A program made the translations under genes and the position numbers. From SG8-39 sp041558415 (GTDB taxonomy: Bacteria; Pseudomonadota; Gammaproteobacteria; Burkholderiales; SG8-39): DNA of 22,483 bases. This document shows positions 1-8,081 of the stretch, piece after piece. The stretch is from positions 1 to 22,483 of the forward strand of contig JBFFEY010000049.1 in the NCBI GenBank assembly GCA_041558415.1, in the 5' to 3' direction. The notes under the pieces are model-generated. The model saw nothing but the letters and a program-made list of their open reading frames with translations. It was not told the origin of the DNA and made no database searches. The first letter of the stretch is position 1; each line of letters starts with the position of its first letter.

Positions 1-3000
1 CTTGTCCAGGTCGAGCGTCGAGCTGATCGCCTGGCCGACTTCGCCGAGCGCGGTGAGCTGGCCGACCGACTGGGTGAGCGCCTCGGTGCGGCTCTGCAGC
101 TCCTTGAACAGGCGCACGTTCTCGATCGCGATCACCGCCTGATCGGCGAAGGTCTGGGCGAGCGCGCGCTGCTTGTCGTCTAGCTTGAAGTGCGGCCGCG
201 CGAGGAACAGAGCGATCGACCCGATGCCGACGCCTTCCCGGATCAGCGGCACCTGTGTCAGGGAGCGGAAGTTCGCGCGTCGGCCGGCCTCTTTGGAAAT
301 GGCGGGCGCATCGGCAGCCTCGCTATCGGTGATTTCGACGATCGCGCCCGTGGTGATTGCACGCGACGCGATGTTGTGCGCGGGATCGAACGGCGCCGGA
401 AAGAGTCCTTGCAGGTCTTTCATGCGCTCTTCCTCCACGTCCGCGCCGGCAAACGCCCTCAGGCGCAGCCACTCGCCGTCGAGCATCAGGATGGCCGCGT
501 TGCAGTCGAACAGCCGCGCCGCGCTGGCGACGATCGCCTCGAACACCGGCTGCACGTCGGTGGGCGACTCGCTGATGACCTTGAGAATTTCGGCGGTCGC
601 CGTTTGCCGCTCGAGCGCCTCCTGGGTTTCGTTGAACAGGCGCACGTTCTCGATCGCGATCACCGCCTGGTCGGCGAAGGTCGTCAGCAGCGCGACCGCC
701 TTGTCATCGAATCTCCTGGTCTCGCCGAGGAAGACGATGATCGCGCCGATGGCGGTGCCTTCGCGCAGCATCGGCGCACCGAGCGACGCATGGACCCCCG
801 CCTTGCGCGAGATCTCGCGCGCGGTCTCGGGAATGTCCGCGGCCTGCGTATCCGGGACGATCAGCACCTGGCGGTCGAGGATCGTGCGCCCCGTGTTGCT
901 CTCCCGGTCGAGCGGCATCGGAAACGCATCGCGCACCCGCTGCTCGTCTTCGGGCTTTGCGGCGATGGCGGCGAGCTCGATGCGATCGCCGCGCACTATC
1001 ACGGCGGCGGCCGACAGGCCGCCGAATAGACGCATCGCCCCGCGCACAATCGCCTCGAACACCGGCTGCACGTCGGTGGGCGACTCGCTGATGACCTTGA
1101 GAATCTCCGCCGTCGCCGTCTGCCGTTCGAGCGCTTCCCGGGTGTCGTTGAACAGCTGCGCATTCTGGATCGCGATCACCGCCTGGTCGGCGAAGGTCTG
1201 CAGCATCGCGAGCTCCTTCGGCGAAAACGGGCCTCGCGCGCGCGCCACACCGATGGCGCCGATGCCGCGGTCCTGCCACAGCATCGGGGCGAAGGCCATG
1301 GACTGGTAGCCAGCCACTTTGGAGACCCGGCGCACCACGTTCGGCACGTCCTCGCCGTGGATCACGTCGGGCCAGTGCACCGCGCGGCGGGCACGGATCG
1401 CCTGGCCTGCCGGCGTGCGCTCGACCGGCGCCGGAAACGTCGCGGCGACCGCGTCGTGCGATTTGCCGACGTAGGCGGCGATTTGCAGCTGACCTGCCTC
1501 GTCGACCACGAGAACGTCCATTTCGTCGCTGCCGAACAGGCGGCGACCGCTCTCGAGAATCTTTTCGAACACCGGCTTGGTGTCGGCCACGGAGCTGCTG
1601 ATCACGCTGAGGATCTCGCCCGCCGCCTGCTGCTGCTCGAGCGCCTCCTTCGTTTCGTTGAACAGGCGCACGTTCTCGATCGCGATCACCGCCTGGTCGG
1701 CGAAGGTCTCGACCAGCGCGATCTGGCGCGGCGTGAACGCCTCGACCTTGTGCCGCCAGAGCGTGAACACGCCAATGGCCTCGCCGTCGCGCAGCAGCGG
1801 TACGCCGACGATCGTGCGGTAGTTCTCCAGCGGCTGGCCGCCGTAGCCGTACTCGGGGTCGCTCGTGGCATCGAGCACGTGGACCGTGCGGGCCTCGAGC
1901 GCGGCGCGGCCGGTCACTGACACGCGGGTTAGCGTGATGCTGTGCGCTCGAACGTAGTCGACGAAGCGGTCGCTGGCGCCATGGGCTGCCGCGAGGCGCA
2001 TGTGGGCGCCGTCGCGCTGGAAGATCATCCCGGTCTGCGCGCCGCACAGGCGCGCCGCGTTCTCCACCAGCGTGTCGAAGACCGGCTGCAGATCGAAGGT
2101 CGAGCGCGAGATGACCTGCAGCACCTCTGCCGTGGCCGTCTGCTGCTCGAGCGCTTCCTTGGTCTCGTTGAACAGGCGTGCGTTCTGAATGGCGATTACC
2201 GCCTGGTCGGCGAAGCTCTTGAGGAGCGCGATCTCTTTGTCGCTGAACGGGCCGGCGGTCTCGCGCCCGACGAAGATCGCGCCGAGACCGCGTGCCTCCG
2301 ACAGCAGCGGTGCCATGATGAACGAGCGGAATCCCGCGGCCTGCGCGCCGCGGCGGGCGTAGAGGGGTACATCCGCATCGTCGAGCGCGTCCGCGTAGTG
2401 AATGACATCGCGCGTCAGGATCGCGGCCCCGGTGGCCGACTCCGCGGTCGCGGGGTGAGGAAAATTCTTCCTCATTTCGCCTGCGCCCGGAAAACTTCCG
2501 TAGGCGCCCGCGTGCACCAGGCCGTCCGCGCCGACGAGATTGAGTCCCACCTTGTCGGTGGAGAACAATCGCTCGCAGCTCTCGACGATCTTCTCGAACA
2601 CCGGCTGTGCATCGGCGATCGAGTTGCTGATCACGCTCAGCACTTCGCCCGAGGCGCGCTGCCGCTCGAGCGCCTCCTTGGTCTCGTTGAACAGGCGCAC
2701 GTTCTCGATCGCGATCACCGCCTGGTCGGCGAATGTTTTGAGCAGCGCGACCTGGTTGTCGGCGAACGCTGCCGGCTGCCGACGGACGACCGCGATCGCA
2801 CCGATCGGGGTCCCCGCGCGCAGCATCGGAACCGCGAGCACGCTGCGCCAGCCGGTGACGCGCGCGGTTTCGGTGATCTGATACTCCGGGTCTTCGAACA
2901 CGTCTGCGATCTGCACTGGCGCGCCCGTCAGGATCGCGCGGCCCGTTCCGAATCCCCGGCTCGCGGGCATTGGAAACAGCTTGCGCGTGGCCTCCTCGGC

Positions 3001-6000
3001 CGCGGGCGTCATCGACTCAAGACTCGCGATATGCAGCAGCGCGCCGTCGTAGGAATACACCAGGCCCTGGTCGCCGTCGCAGAGGTGCATCGCGCTCGCC
3101 GCAATCGTGTCGAACACCGGCTGCAGGTCGCTCTGCGAGCGGCTCATGACCTCGAGAATCTCGGCGGTCGCGGTCTGCCGCTCGAGCGCCTCCTTGGTCT
3201 CGTTGAACAGGCGCACGTTCTCGATCGCGATCACCGCCTGGTCGGCGAAGGTCTTGATGAGCGCGATCTCGTTGCCGGAGAACGCGCCGGCGAACTCGCG
3301 GCCGACGAACATTGCGCCGATCGGACGATCCTTGCCCAGCAGCGGCGTCATGACGACCGATTTGAGGCCGGTGATCCCGGCGCCCCGGCGGATGGACTCG
3401 GGGACCTCCGCGCCGCCTTCGGTATCCGGGTAGTGCAGCGTGCGGCGCTCGATGATCGCCAGGCCGGTGCCCGTTTCCCGGTTGATCGGCAGCGGGTACA
3501 TGTCGCGGAAGATTTCCGCGGCGGGCCCGTGGTAGGCGCCGACATGCGCCAGGCCGTCCTCGCCGACCAGGGTGATCCCCACGTGCCGGCCTTTGAACAG
3601 CCGCTCGCAGCTTTGCAGAATCACCTCGAAAACCGGCTGTGTGTCGGCGAGCGAGCCGCTGATCACCTTTAGTACCTCGGCCGAGGCGGTCTGCCGCTCG
3701 AGCGCCTCCCGGGTCTCGTTGAACAGGCGCACGTTCTCGATCGCGATCACGGCCTGGTCGGCGAAGGTCTGCGCAAGCGCGCGCTGACCTTCGTCAAGAT
3801 GCAGGCCGGGCCTCTTGCGGGTGAGGATGATGGTGCCGATGGCCTCGCCCTTTTGAATCAAAGGCACGTGCGTGACAGAGCGGTGTCCAACTCGGCGCGC
3901 AGTTGCCCGCTGTATCTCGGGCAGGTCGGGTGCCTCCGTATCGAGGATCTCGATCAACGCGCGGGTTTCGATCACGCGGCGGGAAATGCTCGGGGCGCGC
4001 AACGACAGCGGGTACAGCTCGTTCAAGGCGCGGAACCGCGCGGTATCCACCGATGCATCGTGTGACTCCGAGGCGACCAGGAAGAGGTGATCATCCCGCC
4101 GTATTTGCACCAGGGCGGTGCATCCGAACAGTCTCGCGGCGCTTGCTGCGATCGCGTCAAACACCGGCTGCACGTCGGTGGGCGACGCGCTGATGACCTT
4201 GAGAATTTCCGCAGACGCCGTCTGCCGCTCGAGCGCCTCCCGGGTCTCGTTGAACAGGCGCACGTTCTCGATCGCGATCACCGCCTGGTCGGCGAAGCTC
4301 TCGAGGACGGCAATCTGCTTGTCGGAAAACGGGCCCGCGCTGCGTCGTGCCACCGTGATCACGCCGACGCATTGCGTATCGCGCAGCATCGGCACGGCCA
4401 GCACGGCCCGGAAATCGAGGGACTCGTGCAGTCGCGTCGATACCGGGAACGAGTCGTCCGCTTCGATGTCCGGCACGTGGACCCGCTTGCGATCGACGAT
4501 TGCGCGAGCCGTGATGTTTTCGCGGGTCGGCGCAAGCGGGAACGTGCTGCGATAGGCCGCTTCGCCCTCCGGCGTGAACCCCGCGAGCGCGGCGATGTTT
4601 GCCCGTTCGCCGTCGAACAGGAACGTGACGCCGATCGCGGCATCACAAAGGCGCAGCGCGCTGTCGATAATCGCCTGAAAGACCGGCTGCGCATCCGTGT
4701 GCGCGCCGGCAATGGTCCGCAGGATCTCCGCCGATGCGGTCTGCTGCTCGAGCGCCTCCCGGGTCTCGTTGAACAGGCGTACGTTCTCGATGGCGATGAC
4801 CGCCTGGTCGGCGAAGGTGCTGACAAGCCCGATCTGGTGCTCTGAGAACTGCCCGGGCTCGGTATGCGCGACCACCACCGCCCCGATCGGCCGCCCGCTA
4901 CGCATCAACGGAACGGCAAGTATGCGATGGGCACCGCCCGCGTGCGCCGCGTCCGCGAGGTGATAGTCGGGAATTTCGTACACGTCACGGAGCTGCACCA
5001 CCTGGCCGGTCCGGATCGACTGGACCCCGGCACTGTTGTGCTCGAGCGTGGCGGGAAATGCGCGGCGCATCGCCTCGCCAGCCTCGGGCACCATGTTGAA
5101 CTGCGCGGCAAGCCTTACCAGCGCACCGTCGTAGCGCAGTACCACACTGTCCCGTGCTTTGCAGAGTGTGACCGCACGCTCAGCGATGATGTCGAACACC
5201 GGCTGGGTGTCGGTGGGCGAGGCCGAGATTGCGCGCAGGACTTCCGCCGTCGCCGTCTGCCGCTCGAGCGCTTCCCTCGTCTCGTTGAACAGGCGCACGT
5301 TCTCGATGGCGATCACCGCCTGGTCGGTGAATGTCTGCAGCAGACCGGCTTGGTGGTCCGTGAAAGGCTTCGATGACGTCACCACGACCGCGCCGCGGGT
5401 GCGCCCCTCGCCTCGCATCGGATTAATCACGAGCGAGTCATAGCCGAGGTCGATGGCGAGCTGGCGCGACGACGCGGGCACGGTCGGGTCGTCCTGCAGC
5501 CGGTCGCGGCGAATGACGCGTCGCTCGCGAATCGCAATGGGCGTGAGGTGGTTGCCTTCGAGCGGCATGGGGAACAGGGCCTCGACGATCGGTCGACCCT
5601 TCGGAGTTAGCGTGTGCACAGAACGCAGATGCACCCTGTCGCCCTCGACCGTCAGTACGGCGCCGTAAATGGCGTCGCACAGTCGAACTGCGCTCTCGAC
5701 AATCGCGTCGAACACCGGTTGCACGTCGGTGGGCGACTCGCTGATGACCTTGAGAATCTCGGCCGTCGCCGTCTGCCGCTCGAGCGCTTCCTTCGTCTCG
5801 TTGAACAGGCGCACGTTCTCGATGGCGATCACCGCCTGGTCGGCGAACGACTGCAGCAGCGCGAGCTGCGCCTTGTCGAGCTTCACGTTGGCCTGCGGAT
5901 AGGCGAGGCCGAACGCGCCGATGCCCCGGCCTTCGCGAAGCAGCGGAACAAACACCACGGAACGGAAGCCCATCGCGCGCCCCTGCTTGGCTATGGCCGC

Positions 6001-7974
6001 CATGCCGCCGGGGGCCTGGACGTCCGCAAATTCCAGCAACCGGCCGGTCTTGATCGCCCGCGCCGTCGCGCTGACCTCGGGATCGAGCGGCAGCGGATAG
6101 ACGCTGTCGAATTCCTTTCGGCCGCGACGCGAGAGCGGTCCGGCGAGAGCACCCTGGCGAACGACATCGCCGTCCACCAGATTGAGCGACACGCTCGCCG
6201 GAGCGAACAGCCGCGCGGCGCTTTCTACGATCGCATCGAACACGGGCTGCACGTCCGCAGGCGAGCCGGCGATGACCTGGAGGATCTCGGCGGTTGCGGT
6301 CTGGCGCTCGAGCGCTTCCTTCGTCTCGTTGAACAGGCGCACGTTCTCGATCGCGATCGCCGCCTGGTCGGCGAAGGTCGTCAGCAACTCGACCTCGTGA
6401 TCGTTAAATCCGCCCGCCTCGCGGCGGGTGACGCTGACCGTGCCGGTGGCGACGCCCTTGCTCAGCATCGGCACGGCGATGATGCTTTGGAATCCTCTGC
6501 GCCGCGCGACCTCGCGAAGCCGCGGACGCCGGCGGCTGCTTTGCGCGTCGCCGACCTGCGCCGGCGTAGCCTTGAGTACCGATTGCGCGAGGATCGTGTC
6601 GCGGTTATCGGTGAGCGACAGCGGGAAAAGACCTTTCACCGCCTGGTCACCCGTCTTGCTCGTGGACGTGAACGCACCGAGCTGCAGCGTGTCGCCGGCC
6701 CGGATCGACACCGAGGCGGACAGCGCCCCCAGCAGCCGCATCGAACTGCGGGCGACCGCGTCGAACACGGGCTGCACGTCGTTCGGCGACGCGCTGATGA
6801 CCTTGAGGATCTCGGCGGTCGCCGTTTGCCGCTCGAGCGCTTCCTTTGTTTCTCGGAACCGTCGCGCGTTCTTGATGGCGATTGTCGCCTGCTTGGCGAA
6901 ACCCTCGAGGCGTGCGATCTCGCGCTGGGTGAACGGCGCCGCGAATTTCCGCGAGACGTAAATCGATCCGATGCCGCCTTCCTCGGCGAGCAACGGCGCC
7001 ATGATCGCCGAGCGTGCGCCCGTCGCGCGGCCGGATTCGCGCGGACCGCGAGGCACTCCGGGCGCCTCGAGGTCGGGGTAGTGGAGGGACTTCCCGGTGG
7101 CGATCGCGATTGCCGTCGCGGAATCAGGATTATTCGGCAGTGGGAATACGCGGGCGTACGCCTTGCGATTCGGCCCGCGATAGGCGGCGAGATGGACAAG
7201 GCCGTCCTCGCCGATCACGTTGATGCCCGCGTAATACCCCGCGAACAGCCGCTCGCAGGCTTCCAGAATCCGCTCGAACACCGGCGCGGTGTCGGACATC
7301 GATCCCGCGATCGCGGCGAGCACCGTGCCGGAGGCCTTCTGCTCGGCGAGCGCCTCGCGCGTCTCGTGGAACGCGCGCACGTTCTCGATCGCGATCGCGG
7401 CCTGGTCGGCGAAGGTTTGCAGGAGCTGGAGCTCGCGCGGGTCGAAGCGGCCCGCCTCGACGCGCGTCACCGCGATCGCCCCGATCGGCGCGCCGTCGCT
7501 CATGAGCGGAACCGTGAGCGCCGAGCGGAATCCGCGCGTGCGCGCGATCTTGCGCATCTCCGGGCTGCGGTCGCGCCGCGCGTCGCGCAGCTCGACCGGC
7601 TTTTGCGCGAGGATCGCGCGCCCGACGACCGTCGCCTTGCGCGCCGGCTGCGGAAACATCGCGCGCACGCTGGCTTCCGAGCCGCGCCGCGCGCCGCGCG
7701 CCGCGCCGTATTGCATCTGCGATCCGTCGTAGCGCACGACGGTGACCGAGAAGGCCTTCAACAGCCGCATCGCGGCATCCGCGATCGCCTCGAACACCGG
7801 CTGGACGTCGGCGGGCGAGCGGCGAACGACGCGCAGGATCCTGGCGGTCGCCGCCTGCGCATCGCGCGCGCGGGCGAGATCATCCCCGCCCGCATTGCGG
7901 TTTTTCGCGCGCGCGAGTGCGCGTTCGAGTGTCGCAACCCGCGCCTGCAGTTCGGCCTTCGTCGCTGACGCCAT
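1..7974 (-). CDS. Giant tandem-GAF sensory protein (15 complete GAF units plus start of a 16th), C-terminus outside window
   Basis: The minus-strand frame from ATG 7974 to base 1 holds 2,658 codons with no stop; an in-frame stop at 8008-8010 and GGAGG before the ATG fix the start. The protein opens with a short coiled-coil-like segment (about residues 4-45), then GAF domains of about 120-130 residues, each ending in a helix with the motif FADQAVIAIENVRLFNET or a close variant. The F of this motif falls at residues 188, 359, 534, 710, 882, 1054, 1227, 1404, 1576, 1748, 1921, 2091, 2261, 2433 and 2609, giving 15 units of 170-177 residues. After 2609 the linker changes to KELQSRTEALTQ then LTALGEVGQAISSTLDLD, which in related proteins opens a last GAF domain before a histidine kinase. 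I see no signal peptide or membrane segment, so it is probably cytoplasmic. GAF domains bind small ligands or mediate dimer signalling; ligand and output here are unknown. A cyclase or phosphatase output is possible instead of a kinase. Confidence 0.93.
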   Translation of the reverse strand, partial: MASATKAELQARVATLERALARAKNRNAGGDDLARARDAQAATARILRVVRRSPADVQPVFEAIADAAMRLLKAFSVTVVRYDGSQMQYGAARGARRGSEASVRAMFPQPARKATVVGRAILAQKPVELRDARRDRSPEMRKIARTRGFRSALTVPLMSDGAPIGAIAVTRVEAGRFDPRELQLLQTFADQAAIAIENVRAFHETREALAEQKASGTVLAAIAGSMSDTAPVFERILEACERLFAGYYAGINVIGEDGLVHLAAYRGPNRKAYARVFPLPNNPDSATAIAIATGKSLHYPDLEAPGVPRGPRESGRATGARSAIMAPLLAEEGGIGSIYVSRKFAAPFTQREIARLEGFAKQATIAIKNARRFRETKEALERQTATAEILKVISASPNDVQPVFDAVARSSMRLLGALSASVSIRAGDTLQLGAFTSTSKTGDQAVKGLFPLSLTDNRDTILAQSVLKATPAQVGDAQSSRRRPRLREVARRRGFQSIIAVPMLSKGVATGTVSVTRREAGGFNDHEVELLTTFADQAAIAIENVRLFNETKEALERQTATAEILQVIAGSPADVQPVFDAIVESAARLFAPASVSLNLVDGDVVRQGALAGPLSRRGRKEFDSVYPLPLDPEVSATARAIKTGRLLEFADVQAPGGMAAIAKQGRAMGFRSVVFVPLLREGRGIGAFGLAYPQANVKLDKAQLALLQSFADQAVIAIENVRLFNETKEALERQTATAEILKVISESPTDVQPVFDAIVESAVRLCDAIYGAVLTVEGDRVHLRSVHTLTPKGRPIVEALFPMPLEGNHLTPIAIRERRVIRRDRLQDDPTVPASSRQLAIDLGYDSLVINPMRGEGRTRGAVVVTSSKPFTDHQAGLLQTFTDQAVIAIENVRLFNETREALERQTATAEVLRAISASPTDTQPVFDIIAERAVTLCKARDSVVLRYDGALVRLAAQFNMVPEAGEAMRRAFPATLEHNSAGVQSIRTGQVVQLRDVYEIPDYHLADAAHAGGAHRILAVPLMRSGRPIGAVVVAHTEPGQFSEHQIGLVSTFADQAVIAIENVRLFNETREALEQQTASAEILRTIAGAHTDAQPVFQAIIDSALRLCDAAIGVTFLFDGERANIAALAGFTPEGEAAYRSTFPLAPTRENITARAIVDRKRVHVPDIEADDSFPVSTRLHESLDFRAVLAVPMLRDTQCVGVITVARRSAGPFSDKQIAVLESFADQAVIAIENVRLFNETREALERQTASAEILKVISASPTDVQPVFDAIAASAARLFGCTALVQIRRDDHLFLVASESHDASVDTARFRALNELYPLSLRAPSISRRVIETRALIEILDTEAPDLPEIQRATARRVGHRSVTHVPLIQKGEAIGTIILTRKRPGLHLDEGQRALAQTFADQAVIAIENVRLFNETREALERQTASAEVLKVISGSLADTQPVFEVILQSCERLFKGRHVGITLVGEDGLAHVGAYHGPAAEIFRDMYPLPINRETGTGLAIIERRTLHYPDTEGGAEVPESIRRGAGITGLKSVVMTPLLGKDRPIGAMFVGREFAGAFSGNEIALIKTFADQAVIAIENVRLFNETKEALERQTATAEILEVMSRSQSDLQPVFDTIAASAMHLCDGDQGLVYSYDGALLHIASLESMTPAAEEATRKLFPMPASRGFGTGRAILTGAPVQIADVFEDPEYQITETARVTGWRSVLAVPMLRAGTPIGAIAVVRRQPAAFADNQVALLKTFADQAVIAIENVRLFNETKEALERQRASGEVLSVISNSIADAQPVFEKIVESCERLFSTDKVGLNLVGADGLVHAGAYGSFPGAGEMRKNFPHPATAESATGAAILTRDVIHYADALDDADVPLYARRGAQAAGFRSFIMAPLLSEARGLGAIFVGRETAGPFSDKEIALLKSFADQAVIAIQNARLFNETKEALEQQTATAEVLQVISRSTFDLQPVFDTLVENAARLCGAQTGMIFQRDGAHMRLAAAHGASDRFVDYVRAHSITLTRVSVTGRAALEARTVHVLDATSDPEYGYGGQPLENYRTIVGVPLLRDGEAIGVFTLWRHKVEAFTPRQIALVETFADQAVIAIENVRLFNETKEALEQQQAAGEILSVISSSVADTKPVFEKILESGRRLFGSDEMDVLVVDEAGQLQIAAYVGKSHDAVAATFPAPVERTPAGQAIRARRAVHWPDVIHGEDVPNVVRRVSKVAGYQSMAFAPMLWQDRGIGAIGVARARGPFSPKELAMLQTFADQAVIAIQNAQLFNDTREALERQTATAEILKVISESPTDVQPVFEAIVRGAMRLFGGLSAAAVIVRGDRIELAAIAAKPEDEQRVRDAFPMPLDRESNTGRTILDRQVLIVPDTQAADIPETAREISRKAGVHASLGAPMLREGTAIGAIIVFLGETRRFDDKAVALLTTFADQAVIAIENVRLFNETQEALERQTATAEILKVISESPTDVQPVFEAIVASAARLFDCNAAILMLDGEWLRLRAFAGADVEEERMKDLQGLFPAPFDPAHNIASRAITTGAIVEITDSEAADAPAISKEAGRRANFRSLTQVPLIREGVGIGSIALFLARPHFKLDDKQRALAQTFADQAVIAIENVRLFKELQSRTEALTQSVGQLTALGEVGQAISSTLDLDK
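146..7413 (-). repeat. Coding tandem repeat of GAF-plus-linker units, about 510-531 bp each
   Basis: The codon for the Phe of the FADQ motif (read as gaa on the plus strand) recurs at 148, 676, 1192, 1702, 2212, 2731, 3247, 3763, 4294, 4813, 5329, 5845, 6373, 6898 and 7411. Spacings are 510-531 bp and always a multiple of three, so every copy is in the same frame. The linker part, about 47 codons from the FADQ motif through QTATAEILKVIS to QPVF, is nearly identical among most copies. The GAF cores between are clearly divergent. The first two linkers (near 7411 and 6898) are the most degenerate. Confidence 0.92.
2659..3249. repeat. 75-bp perfect direct repeat (2659-2733 and 3175-3249) within GAF linkers
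   Basis: Bases 2659-2733 and 3175-3249 are identical over 75 bp and differ immediately outside. They encode the same linker helix (FADQAVIAIENVRLFNETKE and following residues) in two adjacent units. Other copies, for example around 1633-1704, 3700-3765, 4220-4296, 5245-5331 and 5760-5847, match over most of the same stretch with few changes. A second block of about 56 bp around 533-588 is repeated at about 1048-1103, in the helix before the GAF core. Confidence 0.9.
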
Positions 7975-7977
7975 TTC

Positions 7978-7982
7978 CCTCC
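7978..7982 (-). promoter_or_regulatory. Ribosome binding site of the GAF array gene
   Basis: On the minus strand GGAGG lies five bases before the ATG at 7974 (in the context GGGGAGGGAAATG). No other ATG lies in frame between this start and the upstream stop at 8008-8010, so the site decides the start. Confidence 0.7.
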
Positions 7983-8044
7983 CCGGAGCGGCAAGGTCGC
8001 GGGAAGGTTAGGTGAAGCGCCGGGGCAGGGCAAGCGCGGCCACC

Positions 8045-8050
8045 TATAAT
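8045..8050 (+). promoter_or_regulatory. Perfect -10 box TATAAT upstream of aacS
   Basis: TATAAT matches the sigma-70 -10 consensus in all six positions and lies 31 bases before the chosen aacS start at 8082. No good -35 hexamer is visible at the expected distance (8022-8027 is GC-rich). The upstream in-frame ATG at 8049 overlaps this box, so it would not be on a transcript starting about seven bases downstream. That favours the start at 8082. Confidence 0.55.
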
Positions 8051-8081
8051 GCGCGCAGCGCTTTCGGCGGACGGTTCCCGC

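Noticed and set aside
704..2047. Minus-strand frame of 447 codons
   Set aside because: It lies inside the GAF gene in another frame of the same strand and shows only the Arg-rich shadow composition.
146..7413. Regularly spaced repeats as a CRISPR array or satellite
   Set aside because: The period is about 515 bp, all spacings are multiples of three and the repeats encode the GAF linker helix, so they are coding repeats.
5614..7968. Plus-strand frame of 784 codons opposite the GAF array (similarly 1942-3672, 173-1309 and 4087-4845)
   Set aside because: They are antisense shadows: their repeated motifs are reverse-frame readings of the GAF linkers, the composition is Arg/Ala/His-rich, and the minus-strand frame has clear domain homology.
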